Part shown: one piece after another, positions 53,149 through 62,206 of the stretch
How positions within the stretch are numbered: the first letter of the stretch is position 1
Layout of the letters: the number at the start of each line of letters is the position of its first letter
Origin: Deltaproteobacteria bacterium
GTDB taxonomy: Bacteria; Myxococcota_A; JAADFL01
DNA length: 64,000 nucleotides
Assembly: GCA_013152945.1 (NCBI GenBank)
Contig: JAADFL010000158.1
Coordinates: 5,732 to 69,731 of the forward strand
Reading direction: 5' to 3'
Program-made: the position numbers and the translations under genes
Notes under the pieces: generated by a model
What the model saw: the letters and a program-made list of their open reading frames with translations, nothing else
What the model was told of the DNA's origin: nothing
Databases searched by the model: none

Positions 53149-54249
53149 TTAGAGCTTGCTCTGAGTCGGAAAACCACTTTGCATGCCCTTGTCCGCGATA
53201 AAAACCTTGAAGTATGCACCAAGGCCCCGAGGAAAGACCAAGGACATGAGAGACATCTTTGCCCGGATCGAATCCCGGTCTGATTTCAAGGCCAAGCCTG
53301 CAGCCATTTCAACCGCGCCCAAGACCATTGCCGCCTTGGTAAGAGATAGGCAGGCCACCGGGTGCCAACCCGCCAGGACAGCCTCATTTTTCAATGCAGT
53401 GAAATCCACACTGGCTGTGATATCTCTCGAACCGGGATTTTCAAGCGGGTCTGCCAAACGGTGTTTCTCATATGCCCGCACCGTTCCATTCAAGCGATTG
53501 GGGCCATACAACAATTCAGCTTCATCCCCATAGTCTATGAGCATCAGCACACCTTGGCCGGTAACTCGCGAAAGCTCACCCATGACATCTTTCAATCCGG
53601 GCCGGCTTTCGAACATGCAGTTGTCAGGCAGGTACGAAAAGGCTTGTCCTATGGTCATGTTTTTATTTTCGTCTGCCTCGCATTCCACCATCTCCAACCT
53701 GCCGTCGTCCCTGGCTGCGACAAAGATCTCCATCAATTTGCCGCCCTTCCTGACGAATCGTTTAACCGGTAATGCATCGATGAACTCGTTGCCGAAAATA
53801 AACGAGGGTTTTGTAGAATTTTTCATATCACAAAGCTCTAACCAAGATATCCTGGATTCGAATTTATGGAGAACTTTTTTTTGGCTCTCGAGCATGGAGC
53901 GGCCCTTTTCTATTGATAGCACTTCCAGATTTTCGAACAGGTTGGGATCATTCTTGAGGATTATGTCGAGAATACCGGCCAGGACCTTGCCCGAGCCGGG
54001 TCCGAGTTCAATGATTCTAATACCTCGCTCCGGCCTGAACAACTTCATTATCTGGTTCGCGAGAAGTTGCGACAGTCCCGGGCCAATATCCGCAGCCGTA
54101 AAGAAATCTCCCCTTGTTCCAGGCGGCCGGTTGTTTTGGTAATAACCATGCTCCCTGGAAAAAAGCGCCTTTTCCATGAACACGTCAAAAGGCACGGGAC
54201 CTGTTTCAGCTATTTCGCAAACGATTGGATTATGTAAAGCCGCGTCCAA
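53149..54249 (-). CDS. MidA-type SAM-dependent methyltransferase (COG1565)
   Basis: I choose TTG 54249, four bases after GGAGG; a longer frame up to 54357 overlaps the preceding gene. The 366-residue product has the COG1565/NDUFAF7 pattern: ETGPVPFDVFMEKALFSREHGYY at the N-terminus, GDFFTAADIGPGLSQLLANQI, the SAM-binding motif IIELGPGSGKVLAGIL, and FIFGNEFIDALPVKRF. Its eukaryotic relative methylates an arginine of respiratory complex I subunit NDUFS2. The bacterial substrate is mostly unknown. It is 16 bases downstream of the SGNH gene stop on the same strand. Confidence 0.85.
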   Translation of the reverse strand: MDAALHNPIVCEIAETGPVPFDVFMEKALFSREHGYYQNNRPPGTRGDFFTAADIGPGLSQLLANQIMKLFRPERGIRIIELGPGSGKVLAGILDIILKNDPNLFENLEVLSIEKGRSMLESQKKVLHKFESRISWLELCDMKNSTKPSFIFGNEFIDALPVKRFVRKGGKLMEIFVAARDDGRLEMVECEADENKNMTIGQAFSYLPDNCMFESRPGLKDVMGELSRVTGQGVLMLIDYGDEAELLYGPNRLNGTVRAYEKHRLADPLENPGSRDITASVDFTALKNEAVLAGWHPVACLSLTKAAMVLGAVEMAAGLALKSDRDSIRAKMSLMSLVFPRGLGAYFKVFIADKGMQSGFPTQSKL

Positions 54250-54265
54250 AGAACCTCCACGGTTT

Positions 54266-55411
54266 TCAACGGGTATGCTCGGATTGCAAATCTTTGGACT
54301 TCTCAATGAAAGGCCCGAGGAAACCGTACAAGCGTTTTGCAACAACACCGCATCCATGCTCGTTCAAATGTGTATTTCGTTTGAGGTACAACACTTCGCC
54401 CCTTTCGATCCTCTGCCTGAATTCATCAGAGAAATCGACAAACGGAACCTGCAGTTCTTTAAATAAAACAGCCAATCTTTTTTGCACCAGGGTCAAATCG
54501 ATACCATCCCTTTTAGTACCCGGAAATCGTTTAAAAAATCGAATCAATAAACTGTGATCTACTTGGATCTCGGCCGGAATGATACATGTCAAGAAACGGA
54601 TTCCCTTGGCTTCGAGCAACCCGGCCATGCGCCTGAATGAACGGGCGGTCTTTTGCCAGGCCTTTTTCAAGTACCTCGGTTGATCCTTCTTAAAAGATTC
54701 CAGGATGGTTTTTTGAATATCCAGAAAAGTCTCTATCGAAAAACCATCTTTCAAGCCATGGTTTTTTTCCAACGAGAGCCGGTACCTGTATAGATATTCA
54801 GCGAGTCTTACCAGGTGCATTTTCCTTGCCGCTGAAAGAAACCTGCTCTTTTGTGAATTGGCGGAAACGAGGTGGCCGTTGAATACGCCAAGTTCCCGCC
54901 CACTGTCATAGATATCATTCCCGGCATAGAAACACAGCAATACCATGTCAGGAGAAAGATTCAGCCCTGTTTTTTCAAGGAGAGCCAATTCCTGACTGGT
55001 GCCGAACCCGGGCACTCCGGCCGGAATCACCTCGAACTTCCAGGGATTCTTTGACCACGGCGAGGAATTTTGATTCAGCGACGATTCCAACAATGAAGGA
55101 AAATTGTCTTTGACATCAACAGCGCCGAAGACGAATGAATCGCCAAGCACCAATATCCTGTAGGTGCCTTGGGGCTTTTTCCGCATCCTGGGCCTGTCCC
55201 TGAATCCAAAGGAGTTGATACTAATCGCGCCTGATTTGAAACCCGGCTTCAACAATGCTCCACATTTTGAATCCGGGACAAACAGTCCGCCCTGACCTGC
55301 GAGCCTTTCATAAACCCTTACTCCCGCCTCCAGCAGGGCTATCGTTACAACTACCAAGACGAAAGTCAGAGCCGTTTTTTTGATTACAAGCTTCATACAA
55401 AACCACATCAT
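54266..55411 (-). CDS. SGNH/GDSL-family hydrolase with N-terminal membrane anchor
   Basis: This 381-residue protein has an N-terminal hydrophobic helix (about 9-30) that serves as anchor or signal. Block I, ILVLGDSFVFG, carries the catalytic Ser; block III has GNDIYD; the C-terminal block with HLNEHG carries the catalytic His. Block II shows AGVPGFGTSQE. This is the AlgX/AlgJ or O-acetyl-transferring SGNH group; members deacetylate or acetylate surface polysaccharides. The genes around it (MidA, kinase, nucleotidyltransferase, GT2) support a role in surface glycan chemistry, but the exact acceptor is unknown. Confidence 0.8.
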   Translation of the reverse strand: MMWFCMKLVIKKTALTFVLVVVTIALLEAGVRVYERLAGQGGLFVPDSKCGALLKPGFKSGAISINSFGFRDRPRMRKKPQGTYRILVLGDSFVFGAVDVKDNFPSLLESSLNQNSSPWSKNPWKFEVIPAGVPGFGTSQELALLEKTGLNLSPDMVLLCFYAGNDIYDSGRELGVFNGHLVSANSQKSRFLSAARKMHLVRLAEYLYRYRLSLEKNHGLKDGFSIETFLDIQKTILESFKKDQPRYLKKAWQKTARSFRRMAGLLEAKGIRFLTCIIPAEIQVDHSLLIRFFKRFPGTKRDGIDLTLVQKRLAVLFKELQVPFVDFSDEFRQRIERGEVLYLKRNTHLNEHGCGVVAKRLYGFLGPFIEKSKDLQSEHTR

Positions 55412-55439
55412 GTCAAAACAGGAATCGAGCTTGAACAGC

Positions 55440-56105
55440 CTACAATTCTATCAGGCCATGTCTCAAACCTTCAGTTATTGCTTCCACCCGGTTGGTAACA
55501 TCCAACTTCTGGTATATGTGCTCCAGGTGGGTCCTGATCGTGGCCCGGCTGACCCCCAAAACCCTTGCCGCCTCCTTGTTCGACAACCCCTTTGCAATGA
55601 GTTCCAGGACTTCCCGCTCCCTATTGGTCAGCTTCGGCACCTCCTCGGCCACATCCGCCTTTTGAGCAGCCTCGGCCGCCCTTCTGAAATGCTCGAGCAG
55701 ACTTCTTGCAAGATTAGGCTGTATTACACTTCCGCCGCTTCGAATTTCTTCGATGGCTTCTATTATTTTATCCGTCGGAACTCCCTTGAGCAAATAGCCG
55801 CTGGCCCCGGCCCTTACAGCTTCCATGACCCTGACCTCGTCGTCGAACACAGTGAAAATCAGAATCTCCAAGTCCGGAAGCTTATTCTTTACCCTCTTTG
55901 TAACTTCTATCCCATCGATTCCCGGAAGGCCGAGATCCAGTATCATTACTTGTGGCTTGAGCTTGAACGCAAGCTCGATAGCCTCCTCGCCGTTCATGGC
56001 GCTGCCCAGTATTTCGATTTCCTTTTTTCTGCCCAGCATTCTTAAAAGTTGTTTCAAGACCTTGGGCTCGTCTTCCACCACCAACACAGTAGTTTTTTCC
56101 TGCAT
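55440..56105 (-). CDS. NarL/FixJ-type response regulator
   Basis: This 221-residue protein has a receiver domain (4-120) with the phospho-acceptor Asp57 in MILDLGLPG and acidic pocket EDE (11-13), and a LuxR-type helix-turn-helix (about 155-220; LTNREREVLELIAKGLSNKEAARVLGVSRATIRTHLEHIYQKLDV). It should be phosphorylated by the kinase encoded just upstream. A 66-base gap carrying three 16-bp repeats separates it from the kinase stop. Its targets are unknown. Confidence 0.95.
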   Translation of the reverse strand: MQEKTTVLVVEDEPKVLKQLLRMLGRKKEIEILGSAMNGEEAIELAFKLKPQVMILDLGLPGIDGIEVTKRVKNKLPDLEILIFTVFDDEVRVMEAVRAGASGYLLKGVPTDKIIEAIEEIRSGGSVIQPNLARSLLEHFRRAAEAAQKADVAEEVPKLTNREREVLELIAKGLSNKEAARVLGVSRATIRTHLEHIYQKLDVTNRVEAITEGLRHGLIEL

Positions 56106-56116
56106 CCCGGGATCCT

Positions 56117-56164
56117 TTCTTGTTCCGGCCGGTTCTTGTTCCGGCCGGTTCTTGTTCCGGCCGG
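56117..56164 (-). repeat. Three perfect 16-bp tandem copies between kinase and regulator genes
   Basis: The unit TTCTTGTTCCGGCCGG (plus strand) is repeated exactly three times (56117-56132, 56133-56148, 56149-56164). Each ends with the palindrome CCGGCCGG. On the transcript of the kinase-regulator operon these lie between the stop at 56172 and the ATG at 56105, so stable hairpins are possible. Confidence 0.95.
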
Positions 56165-56171
56165 CCGATTA

Positions 56172-57431
56172 TCAATCAGGCGCGGGAGATATTTTCGGAT
56201 TCGGTTGAGAATTATAGGGTATTTTGACCTTCACCTGAGTGCCCTGTCCCGGCCTTGATTCCAACTCAAAAGAACCATTAACCTGTTTCGCCCGTTCACG
56301 CATGTGTAAAAGACCGAAGTGGCCCGATGCAACGTTCTCGGGAATAAAACCTTTTCCATTGTCCTTCACGACAAGGACCACCTCTTCTTCAAAGAATGTA
56401 ATACTCACTTCAACAATGCAGGAACCGGCATGTTTGTGCGCATTGTTCAGTGCCTCCTGGAGAACCCTGAAGATTCCGAGTTGAGCATCGGGTTCAAGGA
56501 GCCTTTCCCTGCCGATTCTCTTGAACTCCACGTCAAGACCTGTACGTTCCCTGAAGGAGGCGCAATAATCTTCCATTGCGTCACCCAGTGCAAGGCCCTC
56601 ACGCATCATCTGGACGGAACGTCTAAGCTCGTCGATGCTCTCCTCTACCGTGGTCTTCAATTCCTGTATTTCATCGGTAAGTTCCTCGATGGAACCCGAG
56701 GACGCCAACTCGGCCAAGTAGTCAGCCTGGAGCACGACAGACGACAAATTGGCGCCGAGTCCGTCATGGATTTCCCTTGCTATACGGTTGCGCTCTTCCC
56801 TGACCTCCATCTCACGCAGTTCTCCCTGCAGTTTGATAATCTCCCCTGTCTGACTCTGGTCCCGCTCGTTGAGGTACACGATAACGTACACCACAATAAA
56901 ATTTAACGCAGTGTAATACAATAATATAAAGATATCGGATACAGGCATTTGAACCGTTACAAAGAGCTGTTGGATCCGGGCCACCACGGGCAGCGTAAGC
57001 AATGGCGGTAGTATGGCCAGGGGCTTTGGAAACAAGAGTGCGAAGAAAATGGTAAACACCACTTGTGTGGGCATAACAGGACTTCTCAGGCCGCCGGATG
57101 CGCTGATAAGGTAAACCAGGGTAATCAAATCCAGGCATAATGTGACAAAGGTCAACGGCCTGGCAAACCTTCTGCCTATAGCCAGGAAACAGGCAGATGA
57201 ATAAGCCAGCATGATGCCGTACCATATAAAAGAAAACGGCCCCAAGACTCCGAGTTCGGCTGCCCATGGTCTAATGGCAAGAACCCCCAGGCCGATTGCC
57301 AAAAAGGCCATCCTTGCAAAGAACAACGCCCTGCTCCTTGTGGCGAACCTGTAGATAACACTCGCTTCCAAATCATCAGAAGCGGTTTCCCTTGCCGCCA
57401 AGCCCTTGAGCCTTGCAGTCAAAGTCTTCAT
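56172..57431 (-). CDS. NarX-type sensor histidine kinase
   Basis: I choose ATG 57431, preceded by AGGAG; the frame is open from 57461. The 419-residue product has an N-terminal region with six hydrophobic helices (about 40-185), a linker coiled-coil, and a HisKA_3 dimerisation domain whose phosphorylation site is His222 (REIHDGLGANLSS). An HATPase domain follows (about 300-405) with NAHKHAG, DNGKGF and ASGHFGLLHMRERA. Sensor input probably comes through the multi-span membrane region, since no extracytoplasmic loop is long. It pairs with the NarL-type regulator downstream. The signal is unknown. Confidence 0.93.
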   Translation of the reverse strand: MKTLTARLKGLAARETASDDLEASVIYRFATRSRALFFARMAFLAIGLGVLAIRPWAAELGVLGPFSFIWYGIMLAYSSACFLAIGRRFARPLTFVTLCLDLITLVYLISASGGLRSPVMPTQVVFTIFFALLFPKPLAILPPLLTLPVVARIQQLFVTVQMPVSDIFILLYYTALNFIVVYVIVYLNERDQSQTGEIIKLQGELREMEVREERNRIAREIHDGLGANLSSVVLQADYLAELASSGSIEELTDEIQELKTTVEESIDELRRSVQMMREGLALGDAMEDYCASFRERTGLDVEFKRIGRERLLEPDAQLGIFRVLQEALNNAHKHAGSCIVEVSITFFEEEVVLVVKDNGKGFIPENVASGHFGLLHMRERAKQVNGSFELESRPGQGTQVKVKIPYNSQPNPKISPAPD

Positions 57432-57560
57432 GACTCTCCTGTTCCATGTCGATCCCTGCACCCATTCACATGGATCATATTATTACATGATGTTCCGCTT
57501 ATTCGAAAGGCAAGAAGAAAATCTTCCGTTGCCGGGACATATAGCCCCGGACGATCATGT

Positions 57561-59024
57561 TTAAGCAGCAGGCTCGTTTCCAAGCCAGGCGTTTAGGCCC
57601 CGGGCCTTGCAAAAGGATTGGTATTTTGCCATTGCTGCAATCGCCCTGACTCCACGCTCCGGGGAGGAGTACACAACTAGTCTTTGTCCGCTGGAAGAAC
57701 CATCCTGGAGATCCTCGTTCTTCATGGACACGCCGATGATGGGTTTCCTGGATTTTTCTATCAAATCTGAAATACGTTCCCTGAAGGCTGCATCAGCAGC
57801 CTCGGCCGCAGCTATTAGCGCCCTGCCGAACACCGACCCTGAAGAGTTCTTGATCAGGGTGGCTCCCCCAATGGTTCCCAGAGTCAATACAGCATCCACA
57901 TTGGGTGAAAGGGCCACAGCTTCCAATGCCTTCATGTGCGCGTTCAAATCGAGGGAACCGACAAGGTCCACCGGGTTTCCCCTGCTCCAGTACTCGGGCA
58001 GCACCTTGTCCAATTTCTCCAGTGTCTCCTGATCCAACCGGGGAACTTGTAGGCCGGCTTTCCGGCACAGATCTGTTGTTACCACGCCCCAGCCTCCGCC
58101 CCAGCTCACTATTCCCACTCTCAAGCCCTTGGGTAACGGCAAGTACAGGAAAGCCCTTGCAAAGTCCACTATGTGTTCAGTGCCATAGGCCCTGACAATT
58201 CCGGCTTGGTCGAGAGCACCCTGGAATATCCTGGGACTGCTTGCCATGGCACCGCAATGTGAACCCGCGGCTCTCGCACCTTCCATGCTTTCGCCGGACT
58301 TGTAGATGACCAGGGGTTTCTTGCCGGTTACCCGCTTGGCCGCCTCGTAAAACGCCCTGCCGTCTGTTACGCCTTCAATATACGCGCCAACTACCTTTAC
58401 TTCAGGGTCAGATGCAAAAAAGTCCAGGTAATCATGGATGGCAAGATCAGCCTCGTTCCCCGAACTGACATAGTACCTGAATCCGACCTGGTTTATTCCC
58501 CCAAGGGCCAACGTCTGTGTTCCGATGTTACCACTTTGAGAAAGAAAGGCGAATCCTCCGACCGGCGGCCTGACCGGAGGCATGAGTGCATGCAGTCCTG
58601 TGCCGCCACTGAAGATGCCCATGGTATTGGGTCCTACGATCTTTACATTGCTGGCCCTGGCCGCCTCGACAAGTGCATTCTCCTTGTCCGGATTTCCCGC
58701 CTCCCTGAAGCCGGCACTTATTACGATGGCAAAAGGTATGCCTTTATAGCCACATTCTCTTATGGTTTCCATTACCACTGATGCCGGGACCGCTATTACA
58801 GCCAAATCAACGCCGTCGGGCAGAGAAGCAACATCGGGATAGACCTTATAGCCCTGTATCTCCTTTTCCCTTGGGTTGACGGGAAAGACTTGACCGTTGA
58901 AATGTCCAAGCCGAATGTTTGACAGAATGATTGAGCCCCATTTTACCGGGTTGGCCGAAGCTCCGATAAGAGCCACTCTCTTTGCTGAAAACAGTCTGGC
59001 TAGATCGCGATCGGATATGCTCAT
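57561..59024 (-). CDS. Acyl-CoA synthetase (NDP-forming) alpha-type CoA-ligase
   Basis: The start is ATG 59024 after GGAGGAAAC (487 residues); the frame runs on to 59156 but upstream residues do not fit. A CoA-binding Rossmann domain (about 10-135; VALIGASANPVKWG) is followed by two ligase-CoA domains (LSQSGNIGTQTL at 161 and VSWGGGWGVVTTDL), and GSHCGAM carries His256, the phosphorylated catalytic residue, close to the position known in archaeal acetyl-CoA synthetase. This fits the alpha-type subunit that makes ATP or GTP from acyl-CoA. No ATP-grasp beta subunit is next to it, so it may use a partner elsewhere. Substrate unknown. Confidence 0.85.
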   Translation of the reverse strand: MSISDRDLARLFSAKRVALIGASANPVKWGSIILSNIRLGHFNGQVFPVNPREKEIQGYKVYPDVASLPDGVDLAVIAVPASVVMETIRECGYKGIPFAIVISAGFREAGNPDKENALVEAARASNVKIVGPNTMGIFSGGTGLHALMPPVRPPVGGFAFLSQSGNIGTQTLALGGINQVGFRYYVSSGNEADLAIHDYLDFFASDPEVKVVGAYIEGVTDGRAFYEAAKRVTGKKPLVIYKSGESMEGARAAGSHCGAMASSPRIFQGALDQAGIVRAYGTEHIVDFARAFLYLPLPKGLRVGIVSWGGGWGVVTTDLCRKAGLQVPRLDQETLEKLDKVLPEYWSRGNPVDLVGSLDLNAHMKALEAVALSPNVDAVLTLGTIGGATLIKNSSGSVFGRALIAAAEAADAAFRERISDLIEKSRKPIIGVSMKNEDLQDGSSSGQRLVVYSSPERGVRAIAAMAKYQSFCKARGLNAWLGNEPAA

Positions 59025-59308
59025 GTTTCCTCCACGTACCTGACACAGCCTGAAATTCTGCCAGTTACTGTTTTTTCGGGCAAGGAATATTTGATTCATA
59101 AAACCGTAGGTCTCCAATTGTCCATGTGATTCAGTCTTCATCGTGCTTGCAGGCACAGACTATTAACATAGCGTACTGGAACAAACCATCGGCAATAGCC
59201 CTGGTAATTACATTTATCCGACATTCGACTTGGCCTTAAAACGGCATTCAGTGATAGAGTGTCCTTCGGCACGAGGAACCCTTAATAGTAACTGGAGTGG
59301 ATAGCCAA
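59025..59308. other. Divergent intergenic region
   Basis: This region of about 280 bases lies between the CoA ligase and the pseudo-nucleotidase gene. It must hold promoters for both directions. I see AT-rich stretches around 59155-59225 but no pair of hexamers good enough to name, and no RNA gene. Confidence 0.35.
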
Positions 59309-62173
59309 ATGTGGAATGCAAGCAAATTGAAGTTTTCTTATTTCTGCTTTTCGATAGCTTTCGTCAACCTTTCATCACCATTGTCAAACGCAGTAATTGC
59401 CGGTGAGATGAAACCTGTCCCTAATTACAACTTGTTGTCCGTGACCGGGGATACAGGCGGCCTGATGAGTGGAGAAACGTTGAAGACACAACTGGCCGAG
59501 TTGGGCATGGTCTACCTTTTGCGGAAAGAGACCGGAAAATTTGAAATACAGGTCTTGAGAACATTCATGAGTATACATGGAACATTTGCCGTTGCTCTTG
59601 GTAAAAAAATCGGGCCTTTGGATTTCTCCAGGTTTTTAGAAAGGATTACCCATGTTGGTTCAAAACAAATACTCGACTTGAAGAAAAAAACACTGGTTGA
59701 GGCTCCTGCCGCGTCAATGATTGTTCTGCAGGGTGAAACATCTGGAAAAGACCTGTTGAAGTTTGCATCACACAACAAGCTGTTTACTGCCGAAAAATAT
59801 GGCGAGAGCACGATGTTTGTCGGGCGGATCACTGTTTCGGGCATCACTTGGCTGGTATGCTCTTCAACCGCGGTGCCCGATATCCCGCGTGACGTCAATG
59901 ACTGGGAAGCGCGTTGGGCTGCCTACTTATCAAGGGGCAACACCAAACTCCTGTCATTGCCGGACAACCTGGGAGGAGGCCCAAGGCGTGTCAGGGCCGT
60001 GCAAGAACTTGAAAACAGTAGCAAGATGCTTTTGATCGATCTCGGTAATGCCCTTGAAGGTTATTCCTGGGTAGATTTCGGACAACGGAACAGGCAACGT
60101 CCGAATTCATTGGAATTGCTTAAGGAGCTTGGTTATTCGATGGTCTGCCCGGGCAGCAGTGACCTGGCCTTTGGCATGGCTGGTTACAGAGCGGAATTGG
60201 CCGAGGCCGGGGTGTCGCCGCTTAATTCCAACATAGTGGATCAACGTGGGAAATTCGTATTCAAGACATTCGCTCGTTTCAAATTGAACGGCATTCCTGT
60301 AAAATTCTATTGTTTTTCCTCAAAAGAGACGCTCGGTATGCTACCTCGAAAGGACAGGGGAAAATTCAAGATCCTCAACTTGACACATGCATTGAAAAAA
60401 CTCGATCTGGACAGAAAACCGGGCGAGGTTTTTATAGCGGGTTTTGGTCCTGGTACACGAAAATTACGTGACGAGCTACGGCGTCTTCCACAGCTTTTCG
60501 ATATAATTATGTCTCCTGTACATCGTCTGGGGCCCTGGCTTCCGGGAAGAATCCATGAGAAGCTGGGCACTTCTTTTTCTTATACAAGAAACTATTTATT
60601 CCCCGGGAAATACAGTATTGGGGTCTTTTCCATGGGTCCTGAAAAAGATGAAGAGGAATGGCGGGTTACTTTTTTGAACGATAGGATTGAGCCTGATCGT
60701 AAAACTCTGGAGCGTATGATGGCTGTCCGTTTCGAAGCACTGAAAGATGAAGACCGTATCATACTGCCGGATCCAACCAAGGTGATGCCCTTGGGATCGG
60801 ATCTTCTTAAAGAACTGATCTTGGGGAAAAAATCTATTTTCGATATTTATTTGGGATCTGGCTGGGAAAATAATGTGCAAGATTTACACCAGCTTATAGC
60901 AAGGTACCTGGACGGCCTGCTTGATAATCTGGTGGGAAATATTCTGGTCCGTCTTACGGCTGCGGATGCTTGTGTCTTGATGCCTCTGGAAGATAATCTC
61001 GATTTACCGGGTTCCATAACTGCAGGAATGCTTGCATCTGTTCTGGCTGTGCCGGACAAGTTGGTCATCGTCGAGCTGGACGGACGTAATCTTATAAAGA
61101 TTCTAAAGAAATCCGGGTTCCATTGGGCCATGGCTGATCCTGTGGCCAAGCTGGTCCAAGGCTGGCCTGTGGACACAAGAGCCGGCTATCGCCTGGTGAC
61201 GACAGATGTGACGGCAGCCGAACTCGGTCTGGAAGCAAAAGCCCACACCTGGAACAATAATACTTCCTCCCTACCCGCCTCAAGCGAAGATGACGAGGTG
61301 CCTTTGTCCGGGGCCGTAATCCAATATCTCGACAAGCTGAAGTCCGGCCATGAAGAAACAGCCTATCTGCAAGAAATCCAATGGTTACTCAAAAGGCATG
61401 GAAAGGAAAAAAAATCCCACTGGTCTTTCGACCTTTCGGCCCTGGATCTTGCGGCGGAGAGAACAGGAATCTGGAAACCAGGCGGCTTCGACAAGGTCAC
61501 TGATTCCCGAGTCGGGGTACAGGACCTGACACGTATGCAGGTATTCCTCCAGGCAGCACTTGCCAGGGAAACTGAAAATTATTTGTGGAAAAATACATTG
61601 AAGGCTCAACTCGGTCTTTCCATAACAACAGGATGGGATGATCGGATCGAAGATTCCGATGACCTTGTGCTTTCAAGCGACTTTCGTTATCGCATCGGTG
61701 CAAATTCATGGCTGCCGAGACCATATGTATCTTTCACCTATGACAGCGAGATACTTGTAAAAGACAATCCCAGACAGCAACAAGTGTTTGGCGACATCGG
61801 GGCTGTCTTGGAACCTGGCAAGAAACTCCCCGAGCTTGGGCTGTCTACCTTTGTGTCTCATGATTTTGTAACAACCGGCACAAGTACTCGTCCGGGGTTG
61901 GGGCTTTTTTTCAAGGGTCGATATATCTTTGGCAAATTGACAATATCTGATGCCATGAAATTCAGGTACTATGTGCCCGTTGGTGATGAAACAGATGACC
62001 TATTAAGGCTCACACTGGAAAACCGTTTCTCCTTTTCTTTTCTGATGGTGTCTGGAATCAGTATTAAATTATTCGCCAATCTATTTCTTTTTAGCGGCGT
62101 CATTAATAAGAGCATAGGCCATTCATGGAACTGGGGCAGCGCTCTTTCATATACGTGGCTGGATTTATTTTAA
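59309..62173 (+). CDS. Degenerate 5'-nucleotidase fused to probable outer-membrane beta-barrel
   Basis: I take ATG 59309 (954 residues), with GGAG upstream; GTG 59297 is an alternative. A signal sequence is followed by a domain that has the layout of a UshA-type metallophosphatase but not its metal ligands: MLLIDLGNALEG where DAGD-type residues are expected, and MVCPGSSDLAFG where GNHEFD normally sits. A 5'-nucleotidase C-terminal domain is recognisable at about 570-680 (ADACVLMPLEDNLDLPGSITAGMLASVLAVPDKLVIVELDGRNL). The last ~240 residues alternate hydrophobic and polar residues with many aromatics and end in WLDLF, the terminal Phe of outer-membrane barrels. Active catalysis is improbable. 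Function unknown. Confidence 0.7.
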   Translation: MWNASKLKFSYFCFSIAFVNLSSPLSNAVIAGEMKPVPNYNLLSVTGDTGGLMSGETLKTQLAELGMVYLLRKETGKFEIQVLRTFMSIHGTFAVALGKKIGPLDFSRFLERITHVGSKQILDLKKKTLVEAPAASMIVLQGETSGKDLLKFASHNKLFTAEKYGESTMFVGRITVSGITWLVCSSTAVPDIPRDVNDWEARWAAYLSRGNTKLLSLPDNLGGGPRRVRAVQELENSSKMLLIDLGNALEGYSWVDFGQRNRQRPNSLELLKELGYSMVCPGSSDLAFGMAGYRAELAEAGVSPLNSNIVDQRGKFVFKTFARFKLNGIPVKFYCFSSKETLGMLPRKDRGKFKILNLTHALKKLDLDRKPGEVFIAGFGPGTRKLRDELRRLPQLFDIIMSPVHRLGPWLPGRIHEKLGTSFSYTRNYLFPGKYSIGVFSMGPEKDEEEWRVTFLNDRIEPDRKTLERMMAVRFEALKDEDRIILPDPTKVMPLGSDLLKELILGKKSIFDIYLGSGWENNVQDLHQLIARYLDGLLDNLVGNILVRLTAADACVLMPLEDNLDLPGSITAGMLASVLAVPDKLVIVELDGRNLIKILKKSGFHWAMADPVAKLVQGWPVDTRAGYRLVTTDVTAAELGLEAKAHTWNNNTSSLPASSEDDEVPLSGAVIQYLDKLKSGHEETAYLQEIQWLLKRHGKEKKSHWSFDLSALDLAAERTGIWKPGGFDKVTDSRVGVQDLTRMQVFLQAALARETENYLWKNTLKAQLGLSITTGWDDRIEDSDDLVLSSDFRYRIGANSWLPRPYVSFTYDSEILVKDNPRQQQVFGDIGAVLEPGKKLPELGLSTFVSHDFVTTGTSTRPGLGLFFKGRYIFGKLTISDAMKFRYYVPVGDETDDLLRLTLENRFSFSFLMVSGISIKLFANLFLFSGVINKSIGHSWNWGSALSYTWLDLF

Positions 62174-62206
62174 CTTTGTATGCTGCAAATGCCAAAGGCT
62201 CTAACC

